Part shown: positions 40,046-52,787 of the stretch, piece after piece
How the letters are laid out: each line of letters starts with the position of its first letter
Numbering within the stretch: position 1 is the first letter of the stretch
Assembly (NCBI GenBank): GCA_947495685.1
Contig: CANLZY010000032.1
Span: 1 to 55,750 of the forward strand
DNA from: an uncultured Tropicimonas sp.
GTDB taxonomy: Bacteria; Pseudomonadota; Alphaproteobacteria; Rhodobacterales; Rhodobacteraceae
Reading direction: 5' to 3'
DNA length: 55,750 bases
Made by a program: the position numbers and the translations under genes
Notes under the pieces: model-generated
Database searches by the model: none
What the model saw: the letters and a program-made list of their open reading frames with translations, nothing else
Told to the model about the DNA's origin: nothing

Positions 40046-40786
40046 ATGAGCATGACAGGGTCCCTGTACGACGACCCCGAGCTTGCCAGCTTCTATGACA
40101 TTGAAAACACCTGGGCGCCGGATTTCGATTTCTGCACGGCGCTGGCACACGACGCCAACCGCGTTCTTGACCTCGGATGTGGCACCGGAGAGCTGGCCAC
40201 CGCCCTGGCCGAGGGCCGCGAGGTGGTCGGTGTGGACCCGGCGACGGCGATGCTGGCACACGCGTCGGCCCGTCCGGGGGGCGCCCGGGTTCGATGGATC
40301 GAGGGCGACGCGCGTCGGCTGGATCTGGGGCGGGAGTTCGACCTGATCCTGCTGACCGGCCACGCCTTTCAGGTGTTCCTCGATGTCGCCGACCAACGGG
40401 CCGTTCTGAACACGATCCACCGCCACCTCGCCCCGCGGGGCCGCTTCGTGTTCGACACCCGCAACGCCGCTCTGCGCGCCTGGGAATCCTGGCAAAAGTC
40501 CGACACCAAGGGGATCGAGCATCCGCGCCTTGGCCCGGTCACGGTCTGGACCGAGACCACCTGGGACGCGACGCGACAGGTTGCGCGGTACGTCAAGCAC
40601 TACCGGATCGAACGCGACGGTCGGATCCTGACAGCCCCGTGCGAGATCCGATTTGATGACCGCCCCCACATCGAGACGCTTTTGGCCAACTGCGGTCTGG
40701 TGGCGACCGCCTGGTATGGCGACTGGCACGGCACGCCCTGGCACCCCGACGCCCCTGAAATCATCCCGCTCGGGCAGCGCGCCTGA
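40046..40786 (+). CDS. SAM-dependent methyltransferase (class I)
   Basis: A 246-residue methyltransferase. Motif I is VLDLGCGTGELATALAEG, the acidic residue of strand 2 is in VVGVDPATAML, and WIEGDARRLDLG gives the adenine-binding Asp. FDLILLTGHAFQVF is strand 4 and HLAPRGRFVFDTR is strand 5. The C-terminal part (YVKHYRIERDGRILTAPCEI) is beta-rich. The substrate is unknown. It is coupled to the Nudix gene. A start two codons later (MTGSLYDD) is possible. Confidence 0.85.
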   Translation: MSMTGSLYDDPELASFYDIENTWAPDFDFCTALAHDANRVLDLGCGTGELATALAEGREVVGVDPATAMLAHASARPGGARVRWIEGDARRLDLGREFDLILLTGHAFQVFLDVADQRAVLNTIHRHLAPRGRFVFDTRNAALRAWESWQKSDTKGIEHPRLGPVTVWTETTWDATRQVARYVKHYRIERDGRILTAPCEIRFDDRPHIETLLANCGLVATAWYGDWHGTPWHPDAPEIIPLGQRA

Positions 40787-40919
40787 GCCATGGAACACCG
40801 GCGAATGCGTTGCCTGTGACGCAACGCCCCGCCTTGCGGCCGCGCCGAGTGCCATTTGAGCCTGTCGCATCGACGCCCGTCATCCTAGACTCGGCCGCGA
40901 GCCATCAGGATAATATGCC

Positions 40920-41345
40920 ATGTTTCCCGCACAGATCATCACCCACCTCGGACTGACGCCGCATCCCGAAGGCGGTTGGTATCGCCAGACCTGGGTCGAG
41001 ACACCCAGCACGGGCCGCCCGGCGGGAACGGCCATCTACTATCTGCTCGAACGTGGCCAGCGCAGCCATTGGCACAGCGTCGACGCCACCGAGATCTGGC
41101 ATTTCTATGCCGGCGATCCGCTGCTGCTGCACATCAGCCCGACCGAAGCCGGCCCCGCGACAGAGCATTTCCTTGGTCCGAACCTCGCCGCCAACCAGAG
41201 CCCGCAAATCATCGTTGCAAAGGATCACTGGCAATCGGCAGAGCCATTGGGTGCCTGGAGCCTCGTTGGCTGCACCGTGTCGCCCGGGTTCTCATTCGAC
41301 GGGTTCACCCTCGCGCCGCCAGATTTCGACATTCCGCGCGGCTGA
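40920..41345 (+). CDS. Cupin-type DUF985 protein
   Basis: A 141-residue single-domain cupin. The DUF985 signature is visible: LGLTPHPEGGWYRQTW, then AIYYLLERGQRSHWHSVDAT with EIWHFYAGDPLLLH, and GAWSLVGCTVSPGFSFDGF near the end. The role in the family is unknown; relatives bind small sugars or metals. The start ATG 40920 is 134 bases after the methyltransferase and probably has its own promoter. It is convergent with anmK. Confidence 0.85.
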   Translation: MFPAQIITHLGLTPHPEGGWYRQTWVETPSTGRPAGTAIYYLLERGQRSHWHSVDATEIWHFYAGDPLLLHISPTEAGPATEHFLGPNLAANQSPQIIVAKDHWQSAEPLGAWSLVGCTVSPGFSFDGFTLAPPDFDIPRG

Positions 41346-41402
41346 TCCGTCACAACCCCTGGCTGCACCCCGATCCACCTGCCTGCGGCACCTGCTGGTG
41401 CT

Positions 41403-42509
41403 TCACTCCGATTGGGACGGATACGAGATTTCACCGCCGCCAATCGCCGCCGGCACGCCCGTGGTCATGGGAAACGAGGTTGGCAGGCCGCGTGCCACGC
41501 GCACGGCCAGATAGGCAAACGCCTGCGCCTCCAGCATGTCGCCGTTCAGCCCGACCGCCTCGACGGGGTCCACCGAGCAGCCCATGCGCTCTGATATCAT
41601 CTCCATCATCACCGGATTCTGCCGCCCGCCGCCCGTCACCAGCAACCGCGTGACCGGGGTCGGGAAATGCTCGGCCGACCGCACCACGGCCATCGCCGCC
41701 GCCGCCGTCAATGTCGCCGCCGCATCGCCGTCCGACAGCGCCGCGACCTGCCCGCCAAGGTCGGAAAAGTCATCCCGGTCCAGCGACTTCGGCGGCATCC
41801 GGAAGAACCAGCCATGTTCCAGGAACCGGTTCAGAACCTCGCCGTTCACCAGCCCCTCCAGCGCCGTGGCCCCATCGGCATCGAACGGCACGCCGCGTCG
41901 GGCCATCATCAGGTCGTTCAGCGGTGCATTGGCCGGCCCGGTGTCAAAGGCCAGAACCGCCCCGTCAGCCAGAACCGACTCCTTTGACGGATCGACCCAG
42001 GTCACGTTTCCGACCCCGCCGAGGTTCAGGAACGCCACCGGTTCGGTCGCGCCGATGAATTTGGCCAGTGCAAAATGATAGGCCGGCGCCAGCGGCGCGC
42101 CCTGCCCTCCGAACTGGATATCGGAAGAGCGGAAATCCCAGACCACCGGCACACCCAGCTTGTCGGCCAGCGCCTGCCCGTCTCCGGCCTGATGGGTGCC
42201 GCGCCCGCCCGGATCATGCGCCAGCGTCTGACCGTGAAACCCGGCCAGCGCCACGCCGGCAAACCCGGCCATCACCTCGGCATGTGCCTGTTCCACCAGT
42301 GCAGCGGCCTCGGCCACGCCCGGCTGGCCGGGCCAGCGCCCGAGCGCGGCGCGCAACACCGCCTGCTCATCCGCAGAATAAGTCCGGTAGCCGATTTCGC
42401 CAAACCGCAGGATCTCGACGCCGTCGGTCTCGATCACGGCTGCATCGACCCCGTCCAGCGACGTGCCCGACATCGTTCCAAGCGCTCGAATGATACCCGA
42501 TTTCAACAT
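41403..42509 (-). CDS. anmK: Anhydro-N-acetylmuramic acid kinase
   Basis: A 368-residue sugar kinase that opens and phosphorylates 1,6-anhydroMurNAc during cell-wall recycling to give MurNAc-6-phosphate. Signatures are [20 protein letters not shown] at the N-terminus, [41 protein letters not shown] and [15 protein letters not shown]. Length and motifs are complete. The start at ATG 42509 follows GAGGGAAAGG; the frame remains open far upstream through the antisense of tyrS. It is divergent from tyrS with a 69-base spacer. Confidence 0.95.
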   Translation of the reverse strand: MLKSGIIRALGTMSGTSLDGVDAAVIETDGVEILRFGEIGYRTYSADEQAVLRAALGRWPGQPGVAEAAALVEQAHAEVMAGFAGVALAGFHGQTLAHDPGGRGTHQAGDGQALADKLGVPVVWDFRSSDIQFGGQGAPLAPAYHFALAKFIGATEPVAFLNLGGVGNVTWVDPSKESVLADGAVLAFDTGPANAPLNDLMMARRGVPFDADGATALEGLVNGEVLNRFLEHGWFFRMPPKSLDRDDFSDLGGQVAALSDGDAAATLTAAAAMAVVRSAEHFPTPVTRLLVTGGGRQNPVMMEMISERMGCSVDPVEAVGLNGDMLEAQAFAYLAVRVARGLPTSFPMTTGVPAAIGGGEISYPSQSE

Positions 42510-42578
42510 GGCCTTTCCCTCGGCTCCCCGCGCCGTTAGAACTGCGGCGTTCAACGCCGACAATGGACCGAAAACCGC

Positions 42579-43832
42579 ATGACCTACCACCCGAAATCCG
42601 AGTTCATCACCGTGATGATCGAGCGTGGCTTCATGGCCGACTGCACCGACCTGCAGGGCCTCGACGAAGCCTGCCTCGCCGGGGTCGTGCCCGCCTATAT
42701 CGGCTTTGATGCCACGGCGAAGTCCCTGCACGTCGGCTCGCTGATCCAGATCATGATGCTGCGCTGGCTGCAAAAGACCGGCGGCAAGCCGATCACCCTG
42801 ATGGGCGGCGGCACGACCAAGGTGGGCGACCCGTCGTTCCGCGCCGAGGAACGCCCGTTGCTGACCCCGGCACAGATCGACGACAATATCGCCGGCATCA
42901 GAAAGGTCTTTTCGGCCTATGTCTCCTATGATGACACGCCCACCGGGGCGTTGATGATCAACAACGCCGAATGGCTGGACGAGTTGAATTACCTCGATTT
43001 CCTGCGCGACATTGGCCGACATTTCTCGGTCAACCGGATGCTCAGCTTCGAGAGCGTGAAGTCCCGGCTCGACCGCGAACAATCGCTGTCGTTCCTCGAA
43101 TTCAACTACATGATCCTGCAGGCCTACGACTTCCTCGAACTGAACCGCCGCTATGGCTGCACGTTGCAGATGGGCGGGTCGGACCAGTGGGGCAATATCG
43201 TCAACGGCATCGACCTGACGCGCCGGGTGCTCGATCACGAGATCTATGGCCTGACATCGCCGTTGCTGACCACGTCGGATGGCAAGAAGATGGGCAAGAG
43301 CCTGTCGGGGGCGATCTGGCTGAACGGCGACATGCTGTCGCCGTATGAGTTCTGGCAGTTCTGGCGCAACACCACGGACGCCGATGTCGGGCGGTTCCTG
43401 AAGCTCTACACCGAACTGCCGGTGGCAGAATGCGACCGGTTGGGTGCACTGGAAGGCTCCGAGATCAACGAATCCAAGATCCGCCTGGCCAACGAAGTCA
43501 CGACCTTGCTGCATGGCGCGGACGCCGCCGTTGCCGCCGAAGCGACGGCGCGTGAGGTGTTTGAAAAGGGTGGTGTGGGCGACGACCTGCCGACACTGGT
43601 GCTGACGACCGAAGAGATCGCCGGTGGCATCTCGGTCGTGCAATTGATCGTGCGGGCCGGATTGGCAAAATCCGGCAAGGAAGCCAAGCGGCTGATCTCG
43701 GACAACGGTGCGCGCATCGATGACGCCCCGCTGACAGACGCCGGCCTGATGCTCGATGCCGCCGCGCTGGCCTCGCCGGTCAAGCTGTCAGCCGGCAAGA
43801 AACGCCATGCCCTGATCACGTTGGCGGGCTGA
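42579..43832 (+). CDS. tyrS: Tyrosyl-tRNA synthetase
   Basis: A 417-residue class I synthetase. The HIGH-equivalent is [11 protein letters not shown] and the KMSKS-equivalent is [15 protein letters not shown]; the tyrosine site includes [22 protein letters not shown]-terminal S4 RNA-binding domain ([20 protein letters not shown]) recognises tRNA-Tyr. The start is ATG 42579; the ribosome site is weak. A seven-base inverted repeat (CCATCCC/GGGATGG near 43890) follows, but lacks a T-run. Confidence 0.96.
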   Translation: MTYHPKSEFITVMIERGFMADCTDLQGLDEACLAGVVPAYIGFDATAKSLHVGSLIQIMMLRWLQKTGGKPITLMGGGTTKVGDPSFRAEERPLLTPAQIDDNIAGIRKVFSAYVSYDDTPTGALMINNAEWLDELNYLDFLRDIGRHFSVNRMLSFESVKSRLDREQSLSFLEFNYMILQAYDFLELNRRYGCTLQMGGSDQWGNIVNGIDLTRRVLDHEIYGLTSPLLTTSDGKKMGKSLSGAIWLNGDMLSPYEFWQFWRNTTDADVGRFLKLYTELPVAECDRLGALEGSEINESKIRLANEVTTLLHGADAAVAAEATAREVFEKGGVGDDLPTLVLTTEEIAGGISVVQLIVRAGLAKSGKEAKRLISDNGARIDDAPLTDAGLMLDAAALASPVKLSAGKKRHALITLAG

Positions 43833-44022
43833 GCGACTCCGCCGGTCGCCACGGAGCGATCAGCGCACGCGCGCGCCACGGATTGCTACGCCATCCCGCC
43901 AGAGGTGGGATGGGTTATCGCCCGCCGGCCGGCAAACGCCCATTTGAGCCGGTTTCAGCTTTCCTGCTGGCCTTTTCTGCGTCTGCACGCTATCGCCCGC
44001 GCAAAGGTATCAAGGACACCAC

Positions 44023-45843
44023 ATGGATCTGCGCAACATCGCCATCATCGCTCACGTCGACCACGGCAAGACGACCCTCGTTGACGAACTGCTCAAGCAG
44101 TCGGGCGCATTCCGGGAAAACCAGAACGTGGCCGAGCGGGCCATGGACAGCAACGACCTGGAGCGCGAACGCGGGATCACCATCCTCGCCAAGGCCACCA
44201 GCGTCGAATGGCACGGCACCCGGATCAACATCGTCGACACCCCCGGACACGCCGATTTCGGTGGCGAGGTCGAACGCATCCTGTCCATGGTGGACGGGGT
44301 TGTGTTGCTGGTCGATGCCGCCGAAGGCCCGATGCCGCAAACCAAGTTCGTGTTGTCCAAGGCGCTGGCGCTTGGACTGCGCCCGATCGTCGTGCTCAAC
44401 AAGGTCGACAAGCCCGACGCCGAATCCGACCGGGCGCTGAACGAAGTGTTCGACCTGTTCACCAGCCTTGACGCGGATGACGATCAACTCGATTTCCCGC
44501 ATCTCTACGCCTCCGGCCGGTCCGGCTGGGCCGATGCCGAGCTGGACGGCCCGCGCAAGGACCTGACCGCGCTGTTCAACCTGGTCGTGAACCACGTCCG
44601 CCCTCCGAAACAGCAAAAGCACAAGAACGACGATTTCAGCATGCTGGCCACCACGCTTGGCGCGGATCCCTTCATTGGCCGCACCCTCACCGGGCGTGTC
44701 GAAAGCGGCACGTTGAAAATGGGCGCGACCGTGCAGGCGCTGTCCCGTGTCGGGCAAAAGATTGAGCAGTTCCGCGTTTCCAAGATCCAGGCCTTCCGTG
44801 GCCTCGCGCTGCAGGAAATCAGCGAGGCGATTGCCGGCGACATCGTCACCATCGCCGGCATGACCAAGGCCACCGTGGCCGACACGATCTGTGCGCTTGC
44901 CGTGGACACCCCGCTGCCCGCCCAACCGATCGACCCGCCCACCATCACGGTCACCTTCGGCATCAACGATTCCCCGCTGGCGGGCCGCGATGGCAAGAAG
45001 GTCCAGAGCCGCGTCATCCGTGATCGCCTGATGAAGGAGGCCGAGATCAACGTTGCCATTCGTGTGACGGATACCCCCGGCGGCGAGGCCTTCGAGGTTG
45101 CCGGCCGCGGCGAACTCCAGATGGGCGTCCTGATCGAGAACATGCGTCGCGAGGGGTTCGAGCTGTCGGTGTCCCGCCCGCAGGTGCTGTTCCGCGAAGA
45201 AGGCGGCGTCCGCATGGAGCCGATCGAGGAAGTCACCGTCGATGTCGACGACGAGTATGCCGGCGCGGTGATCGAAAAGCTGACCGGCCCTCGCCGGGGC
45301 GAGATGGTCGACATGCGCCAGAACGGCGGCAAGACCCGCATCCTGGCCCATGTGCCGTCGCGCGGTCTGATCGGCTATCACGGCGAATTCCTGACCGACA
45401 CCCGGGGCACCGGGGTGCTGAACCGTGTGTTCTTTACCTGGTCACCGCACAAGGGCCCGATCCCAGGGCGCCGTGCCGGTGTCCTGATCTCGATGGAGAA
45501 CGGCGTCTCGGTGGCCTACGCGCTGTGGAACCTGGAAGAACGTGGCCGGATGTTCATCCCGCCCCAGGCTCCGATCTATCAGGGTATGATCATCGGCGAG
45601 CACAGCCGGGAAAACGATCTGGATGTGAACCCCCTGAAGGGCAAGAAGCTGACCAACGTGCGGGCTTCGGGCACCGACGACGCGGTGCGGCTGACGCCGC
45701 ATGTGGTGCTCAGCCTCGAACAGGCCATCGCCTATATCGATGACGACGAACTGGTCGAGGTCACGCCGAACGCCATTCGCCTGCGCAAGCGGTATCTTGA
45801 CCCGCATGAGCGCAAGCGGCAGGCCAAGGTTGTCGCGGGCTGA
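44023..45843 (+). CDS. typA: Ribosome-associated GTPase TypA/BipA
   Basis: A 606-residue translational GTPase. G1 is [16 protein letters not shown]2 is in [12 protein letters not shown]3 is [11 protein letters not shown]4 is VLNKVDKPD. Then follow the beta-barrel domain, EF-G-like domains III and V, and the BipA-specific C-terminus ([39 protein letters not shown]). It assists ribosome assembly under cold or stress. The start ATG 44023 follows AAGGACACC. It has its own terminator. Confidence 0.96.
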   Translation: MDLRNIAIIAHVDHGKTTLVDELLKQSGAFRENQNVAERAMDSNDLERERGITILAKATSVEWHGTRINIVDTPGHADFGGEVERILSMVDGVVLLVDAAEGPMPQTKFVLSKALALGLRPIVVLNKVDKPDAESDRALNEVFDLFTSLDADDDQLDFPHLYASGRSGWADAELDGPRKDLTALFNLVVNHVRPPKQQKHKNDDFSMLATTLGADPFIGRTLTGRVESGTLKMGATVQALSRVGQKIEQFRVSKIQAFRGLALQEISEAIAGDIVTIAGMTKATVADTICALAVDTPLPAQPIDPPTITVTFGINDSPLAGRDGKKVQSRVIRDRLMKEAEINVAIRVTDTPGGEAFEVAGRGELQMGVLIENMRREGFELSVSRPQVLFREEGGVRMEPIEEVTVDVDDEYAGAVIEKLTGPRRGEMVDMRQNGGKTRILAHVPSRGLIGYHGEFLTDTRGTGVLNRVFFTWSPHKGPIPGRRAGVLISMENGVSVAYALWNLEERGRMFIPPQAPIYQGMIIGEHSRENDLDVNPLKGKKLTNVRASGTDDAVRLTPHVVLSLEQAIAYIDDDELVEVTPNAIRLRKRYLDPHERKRQAKVVAG

Positions 45844-45870
45844 CACCCGACGCCCCATCGTTAGACTATT

Positions 45871-45912
45871 TCCGCCCCGCGCAGAGTTCTGTCCGGGGCG
45901 GATTTGTTTTTG
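45871..45912 (+). terminator. Intrinsic terminator after typA
   Basis: TCCGCCCCG (from 45871) pairs with CGGGGCGGA (to 45902) around a 13-14-base loop, followed by TTTGTTTTTG. It lies 28 bases past the typA stop. Confidence 0.8.
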
Positions 45913-46194
45913 CCAGTCCGTTTCAACAGGCTCCCATGGGTTCTGCGCCTCGCCTCGGTAACCGGGTCAGGACGGCTGGAAAAACGGCATTGTGCATCCG
46001 TCGCGCCTGACAGATAGGCGGTCTCCCTGGCAGGCCCGCTCGACCCTGTACGGCACCCGTCATCCAGGTTGTGGAGATATGACTTTTTTCGCACTGTTGC
46101 CCGGCCATCGTTTTCGGACGCATTGACCACCCGCCCGTCCGTGGCCAAAGAAGTGCCATCCAATGATATCACATGTGAGCCTATCGCCCGGAAT

Positions 46195-47154
46195 ATGACC
46201 TTGCGCACCCACGAGACCGATTTCCGCCACCTGATCACGCTCGCGCAGTCCGCGGCGCTGGATCAGCGGCGCTGGATCTGGTTCCTGGAGGCCCTGTCTC
46301 GGGTCGCAGGGGGTATTTGCGTGCAGTTGCTGGGCCATGACGTACGTTCACAGGTCCCGCTGGGGCACATCGTGTATGGCTATGACGAAGATTTTCTGGA
46401 CACGTTCGACTCCTACTACGGGTCCATTAATGCCTGGGCACCCGCCTTTGGCCGGATGGAGCCGGGGCACGTCTTCACGACAGACCAGATGGTTTCCGAA
46501 GCCGAACTGATCCGAACCGAGTTCTACAACGACTGGGTGCGCCCGCAGGACGATATCATCGGCGGCGCCGGCGCCGTGCTCGATCGGAGCCCGGCCCGAA
46601 CCACCTTGATCGGCAGCAACATTCCCCGTCGACACCGCGACAAGCTGGAAGAGCCCTTCCGAGACCTGCTGGAGGCGTTGTTACCGTTTCTGCAGCATTC
46701 GATGGACGTCTCCAGAATGCTCGGGAATCAGGCCCTTGAAAAGCATGTCCTGCGCGCCGGACAGGACCCGGAAACCGCCGCGATCTTCGGCCTCAACGGC
46801 AACGGGCAGATCATCTTTTCCAATTCACGCGGCGAGAGCCTGTTGACCGCGGGCGAAGTACTTCATGCCGACGTTCGGGCGCGGTTGCGGTTTGTCGATA
46901 CCTCGGCCCAGAACGCATTGGCGCGCGCCATGCACGATCGCGAGATGCCGGAACTGCGGGTGTCCCTTCCGTTCATCGTGTCGGGACGCAACCACGGTCA
47001 CCTAATCTGCCGTACGCTGCCCGTCGCCCCGGACGATGGCGCCCTTCCCTGGCTGATACCTGCTTCCGGCAGTATCGACGGCTTCCTTCTGCTGATCCTG
47101 TCGCCCATTGCACCCCGGATGCACCGGACCCCGCGCCTGCCCAGCATGGGCTGA
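46195..47154 (+). CDS. LuxR-family-like sensory protein lacking the C-terminal HTH
   Basis: A 319-residue protein. The first ~190 residues match the sensory part of a group of alphaproteobacterial LuxR-type regulators: DFRHLITLAQSAALDQRRW, FDSYYGSINAWAPAFGRMEP, FYNDWVRPQDDIIGGAGAVL. A PAS-like middle follows (AIFGLNGNGQIIFSNSRGES). Relatives then have a LuxR helix-turn-helix of about 65 residues, but here the frame stops at LPRLPSMG right where it should begin, and no HTH is visible in other frames before the next gene. The start is taken at ATG 46195; an upstream in-frame TTG (46069) lacks support. It may act as a modulator or be a truncated remnant. Confidence 0.7.
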   Translation: MTLRTHETDFRHLITLAQSAALDQRRWIWFLEALSRVAGGICVQLLGHDVRSQVPLGHIVYGYDEDFLDTFDSYYGSINAWAPAFGRMEPGHVFTTDQMVSEAELIRTEFYNDWVRPQDDIIGGAGAVLDRSPARTTLIGSNIPRRHRDKLEEPFRDLLEALLPFLQHSMDVSRMLGNQALEKHVLRAGQDPETAAIFGLNGNGQIIFSNSRGESLLTAGEVLHADVRARLRFVDTSAQNALARAMHDREMPELRVSLPFIVSGRNHGHLICRTLPVAPDDGALPWLIPASGSIDGFLLLILSPIAPRMHRTPRLPSMG

Positions 47155-47189
47155 CGCGGATCAGGCTGTAGCGGCCCGCAAGGCCGCGC

Positions 47190-47477
47190 CTAGTCGGTCG
47201 TCTCGACGATCAGCAATTCCCGTTCCGACGCACCGCGCGCATGGCCCAGGGCCTCCTGGTAGAGGTCCGAGTGGTAACAGGTTTCGGCGGCTTCAACGCT
47301 CGGAAACCGTGCCACGACGTTGCGGGGGCGCTCCTTGCCTTCCAATTGCACATAGCGTCCACCGCGGGCAATGAAGACCCCGCCATGATCGGCAATGGCC
47401 TTGGTCGCGAGCGCGGCGTACTTGCCATAGGCCGCGTCGTCGCTGACGGTCACGTGGGCGATCCAGAGTGCGGGCAT
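47190..47477 (-). CDS. DUF1330 protein
   Basis: A 95-residue dimeric alpha-beta barrel protein with the family pattern ALWIAHVTVSDDAAYGKYAA, GVFIARGGRYVQLEG and RNVVARFPSVEAAETCYHS. Its role is unknown; relatives are small ferredoxin-fold proteins. The start lies three bases after the alaS stop, so it is read from the alaS transcript. Confidence 0.88.
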   Translation of the reverse strand: MPALWIAHVTVSDDAAYGKYAALATKAIADHGGVFIARGGRYVQLEGKERPRNVVARFPSVEAAETCYHSDLYQEALGHARGASERELLIVETTD

Positions 47478-47480
47478 GTC

Positions 47481-50144
<2,664 letters not shown>

Positions 50145-50328
50145 TTTGGTCTCCGGCGGATCTGCCGCGCAGGTGTACCCGCACCGGCGGGAGCTGTCTA
50201 CCGAATGTGCCGGAATCGGGAGGGCTCCCGCCCGTCGCCCGGGCATTTGAAATACCCCACCTCCGGTTGGGCCGGGCGCCGCCTGCGGCGGCGCCTGTCG
50301 CCCTGCGCCTCGCCGTCACCTGTTCAAC

Positions 50329-50362
50329 AAAAAGGGGACAGCGCCTTTGGCCCTGCCCCCTT
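50329..50362 (-). terminator. Intrinsic terminator after recA
   Basis: On the minus strand AAGGGGGCAG (50362-50353) pairs with CTGTCCCCTT (50341-50332), one G-T pair, followed by TTTGTT. It sits 58 bases past the recA stop and about 185 bases before alaS. Confidence 0.75.
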
Positions 50363-50419
50363 GTCTTGCGTCCTTCTGGACGGTTCCGGATCGGGCTTTG
50401 CCCTCGGAAACCTGCTGGC

Positions 50420-51463
50420 TCAGCTTTCGACGACGTTCCCGTCATCGACGGCATTGTTGAAATCGAGACCATGCGCCGCACGGATCTTGTCCTCGATCTC
50501 GTACGCAATCCGCCCGTTCTCTTTCAGATAGGTCTTGGCGTTTTCCCGGCCTTGTCCGATACGTTCGTCGCCATAGGAGTACCAGGAACCCGATTTCTCG
50601 ACCACGCCGGCCTTGACGCCCAGGTCCAGCAATTCGCCGGTCTTGGAAATGCCTTCGCCGTACATGATGTCGAATTCGACCTGCTTGAACGGCGGCGCGA
50701 CCTTGTTCTTGACGACCTTGACGCGGGTTGCGTTGCCAACGACCTCGTCGCGATCCTTGATCGAACCAATCCGCCGGATGTCCAGACGCACCGAGGAATA
50801 GAACTTCAGCGCGTTGCCGCCGGTGGTCGTTTCCGGGCTGCCGAACATGACCCCGATCTTCATGCGGATCTGGTTGATGAAGATCACCGTGCAACTGGTG
50901 CGCGAAATGGAACCGGTCAGCTTGCGCATCGCCTGGCTCATCAAGCGGGCATGCACGCCGAGCGAGCTGTCGCCCATGTCGCCTTCGAGTTCCGATTTCG
51001 GCGTCAGGGCAGCAACCGAATCGATCACAACCATGCTGACAGCCCCGGAGCGCACCAGCGTATCGGTGATCTCCAGCGCCTGTTCCCCGGTGTCGGGTTG
51101 CGAGATCAGCAGTTCGTCCAGGTCGATGCCAAGCTTGCGGGCATACAGCGGATCAAGGGCATGTTCGGCATCCACGAAGGCGCAGACCCCACCCTTTTTC
51201 TGTTCCTCGGCAATGCAATGCAGCGTCAGGGTCGTCTTGCCCGAGCTTTCAGGCCCGTAGATCTCGATGATGCGGCCCTTGGGCAGACCACCGATCCCGA
51301 GCGCGATGTCGAGCCCCAGCGACCCGGTCGACGTTGCCTCGATCTCGGCCACGGGGTTGTCGCCCCCGAGCTTCATGATCGAGCCCTTGCCGAACTGCCG
51401 CTCGATCTGCGCCAGCGCACTATCGAGGGCCTTCTGCTTGTCGGAAGTTTTCTTGTCTGCCAT
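50420..51463 (-). CDS. recA: Recombinase RecA
   Basis: A 347-residue recombinase and LexA co-protease. Walker A is [14 protein letters not shown], Walker [15 protein letters not shown]-binding loop L1 is [20 protein letters not shown] and L2 is [20 protein letters not shown]. The C-terminal domain ends in an acidic tail with [10 protein letters not shown]. The start is ATG 51463 ([10 protein letters not shown]); the upstream in-frame ATG 51556 is unlikely because it overlaps the SOS box. Regulated by LexA through the box at 51538-51552. Confidence 0.98.
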   Translation of the reverse strand: MADKKTSDKQKALDSALAQIERQFGKGSIMKLGGDNPVAEIEATSTGSLGLDIALGIGGLPKGRIIEIYGPESSGKTTLTLHCIAEEQKKGGVCAFVDAEHALDPLYARKLGIDLDELLISQPDTGEQALEITDTLVRSGAVSMVVIDSVAALTPKSELEGDMGDSSLGVHARLMSQAMRKLTGSISRTSCTVIFINQIRMKIGVMFGSPETTTGGNALKFYSSVRLDIRRIGSIKDRDEVVGNATRVKVVKNKVAPPFKQVEFDIMYGEGISKTGELLDLGVKAGVVEKSGSWYSYGDERIGQGRENAKTYLKENGRIAYEIEDKIRAAHGLDFNNAVDDGNVVES

Positions 51464-51537
51464 ATCGAGTAGGTTCGCCGTCGCCAATGTTCCGGTCCTT
51501 ATTTCACACGCCGCGAGGGGCGGCAATGACTGCTTGT

Positions 51538-51552
51538 GTTCACCTCTTGTTC
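51538..51552 (-). promoter_or_regulatory. SOS (LexA) box of recA
   Basis: On the minus strand GAAC-AAGAGGT-GAAC, read GTTC-N7-GTTC on the plus strand. This is the alphaproteobacterial LexA site, a direct repeat with seven bases between. It lies 75 bases upstream of the recA start codon. Nearby GTTCACGTTTTGACC (minus strand) is a weaker variant. Confidence 0.85.
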
Positions 51553-52394
51553 CCATTGTATGAGGTCAAAACGTGAACAACTCAAGTCAAATGTCAGTCA
51601 AACCATTCTGAATTCGGAGAGATTAATGTTTGGTGAACATGCCTCGTGCCACCGTCAAAAACCACGCCAGAGGCGCGCCGGGGACCGTTAACGGCGCTGG
51701 CAATCCGCGGAACCATCACATGAGTGCTGCCAACCGTTGAAGCTCGGCCCGGCTATCGGGTCGTGCATGTCACTACCGGGGTGGTGCAAGTTCTGATTCG
51801 GAGCCACGTTCATCCAGAAGCAAAGGTCTTTGGGGCTCATCACAGGATGCGAGGGATTGGCACAATGCCGTCCAGATTGGACCGGAAGCCAACCGTCCCG
51901 GTTGCATTCCAATTCAGCCAGTCAATCCGATTTCACGACAATCCAGCCTCGCCGGACATCAGCGCGACGCTCTGGCCACCGCGATGGCCCATCGCCACCC
52001 GCAACCGGCCAAGTCCGTTCACGCCGGGCACCGTGTGATCCAGCAGCCCCAGGTCGAAAGGGGCATCGGCCTGGATGACCCATCTGATCGGCATCCGCCG
52101 TGCCTCGGCCGCGCAGACGGTCCTCTTGGAGAGATCATCGACACGGACCTGTCCCGCATCCAGTCGCGCGGCCTGCTGCAGGACACCATGTTCATCGCCA
52201 TGACCTTCCTTGCCGGTCTCGGTGGGCAGGACGCCGTGCCCCACCCCTCCACCATCCAGAAGTATGCCCCTCCCATACGGATAGCTGTGTGACCGGTTTC
52301 TACCCTTGTGGCATGAAGGTGCCACTCAACTCACAGAGAGCCGCATCGGCATGAGTTCCGGGGGCGTGTCCATTGCGGTGGAAAAACTAGTGCC
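51553..52394. other. recA upstream region and decayed DNA
   Basis: About 840 bases. The first part contains the recA promoter region and is comparatively AT-rich around 51560-51660. From about 51700 short frames occur on both strands without a recognisable family. It leads into the broken genes at 52.4-54.6 kb. Confidence 0.45.
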
Positions 52395-52712
52395 TTGGCG
52401 CTCGTCGGCGCCACGACCTCTGGTCGGGCTGCCGACGAGTTTTCGGATGTGACCGGTTCGGTGCCGCTGACCATCACCGGCAAGATCCAGTCGACCAACC
52501 GCGACCACGCCGCCGATTTCGATTTGGTTCTGCTGTAGTCGTTCGACGCGGCGAAGGTCGAGGCCACGACGATCTGCACCGAAGGACCGCAAGTTTTTGT
52601 CGGGGTGTCCCTGAAAGCGTTGGCGGACTCCATCGGCGTCACCGGCGACACGCTCAAGGCGACGGTGAGCGGCAATTCCAGGGCTTCCGTGCCCCTGTTC
52701 GATGCCGTCTAG
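52395..52712 (+). pseudogene. Broken small secreted protein with a molybdopterin-oxidoreductase-like fold
   Basis: The frame begins with signal-peptide-like LALVGATTSGRAADEFSD, then GSVPLTITGKIQSTNRDHAA and FDLVLL, is stopped by TAG at 52536-52538, and resumes SFDAAKVEATTICTEGPQVF, VGVSLKALADSIGVTGDTLK and ATVSGNSRASVPLFDAV to a TAG at 52710-52712. This resembles short periplasmic proteins of Roseobacters annotated as molybdopterin-dependent oxidoreductase (TEGPQTF-GVSL pattern). The start codon is not clear. Such genes often precede sensor kinases, as here. Confidence 0.55.
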
Positions 52713-52787
52713 GATGGCCCGAGCATTGCCTGATTCCGCAATGGCGTCCCTACGCAACAAGGGGCCAAAAAAAATCCGCCTAATTAC

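Noticed and set aside
43885-43915. Inverted repeat after tyrS as terminator
   Set aside because: The stem is seven bases, CCATCCC/GGGATGG, and no T-run follows, so it was only mentioned under tyrS.
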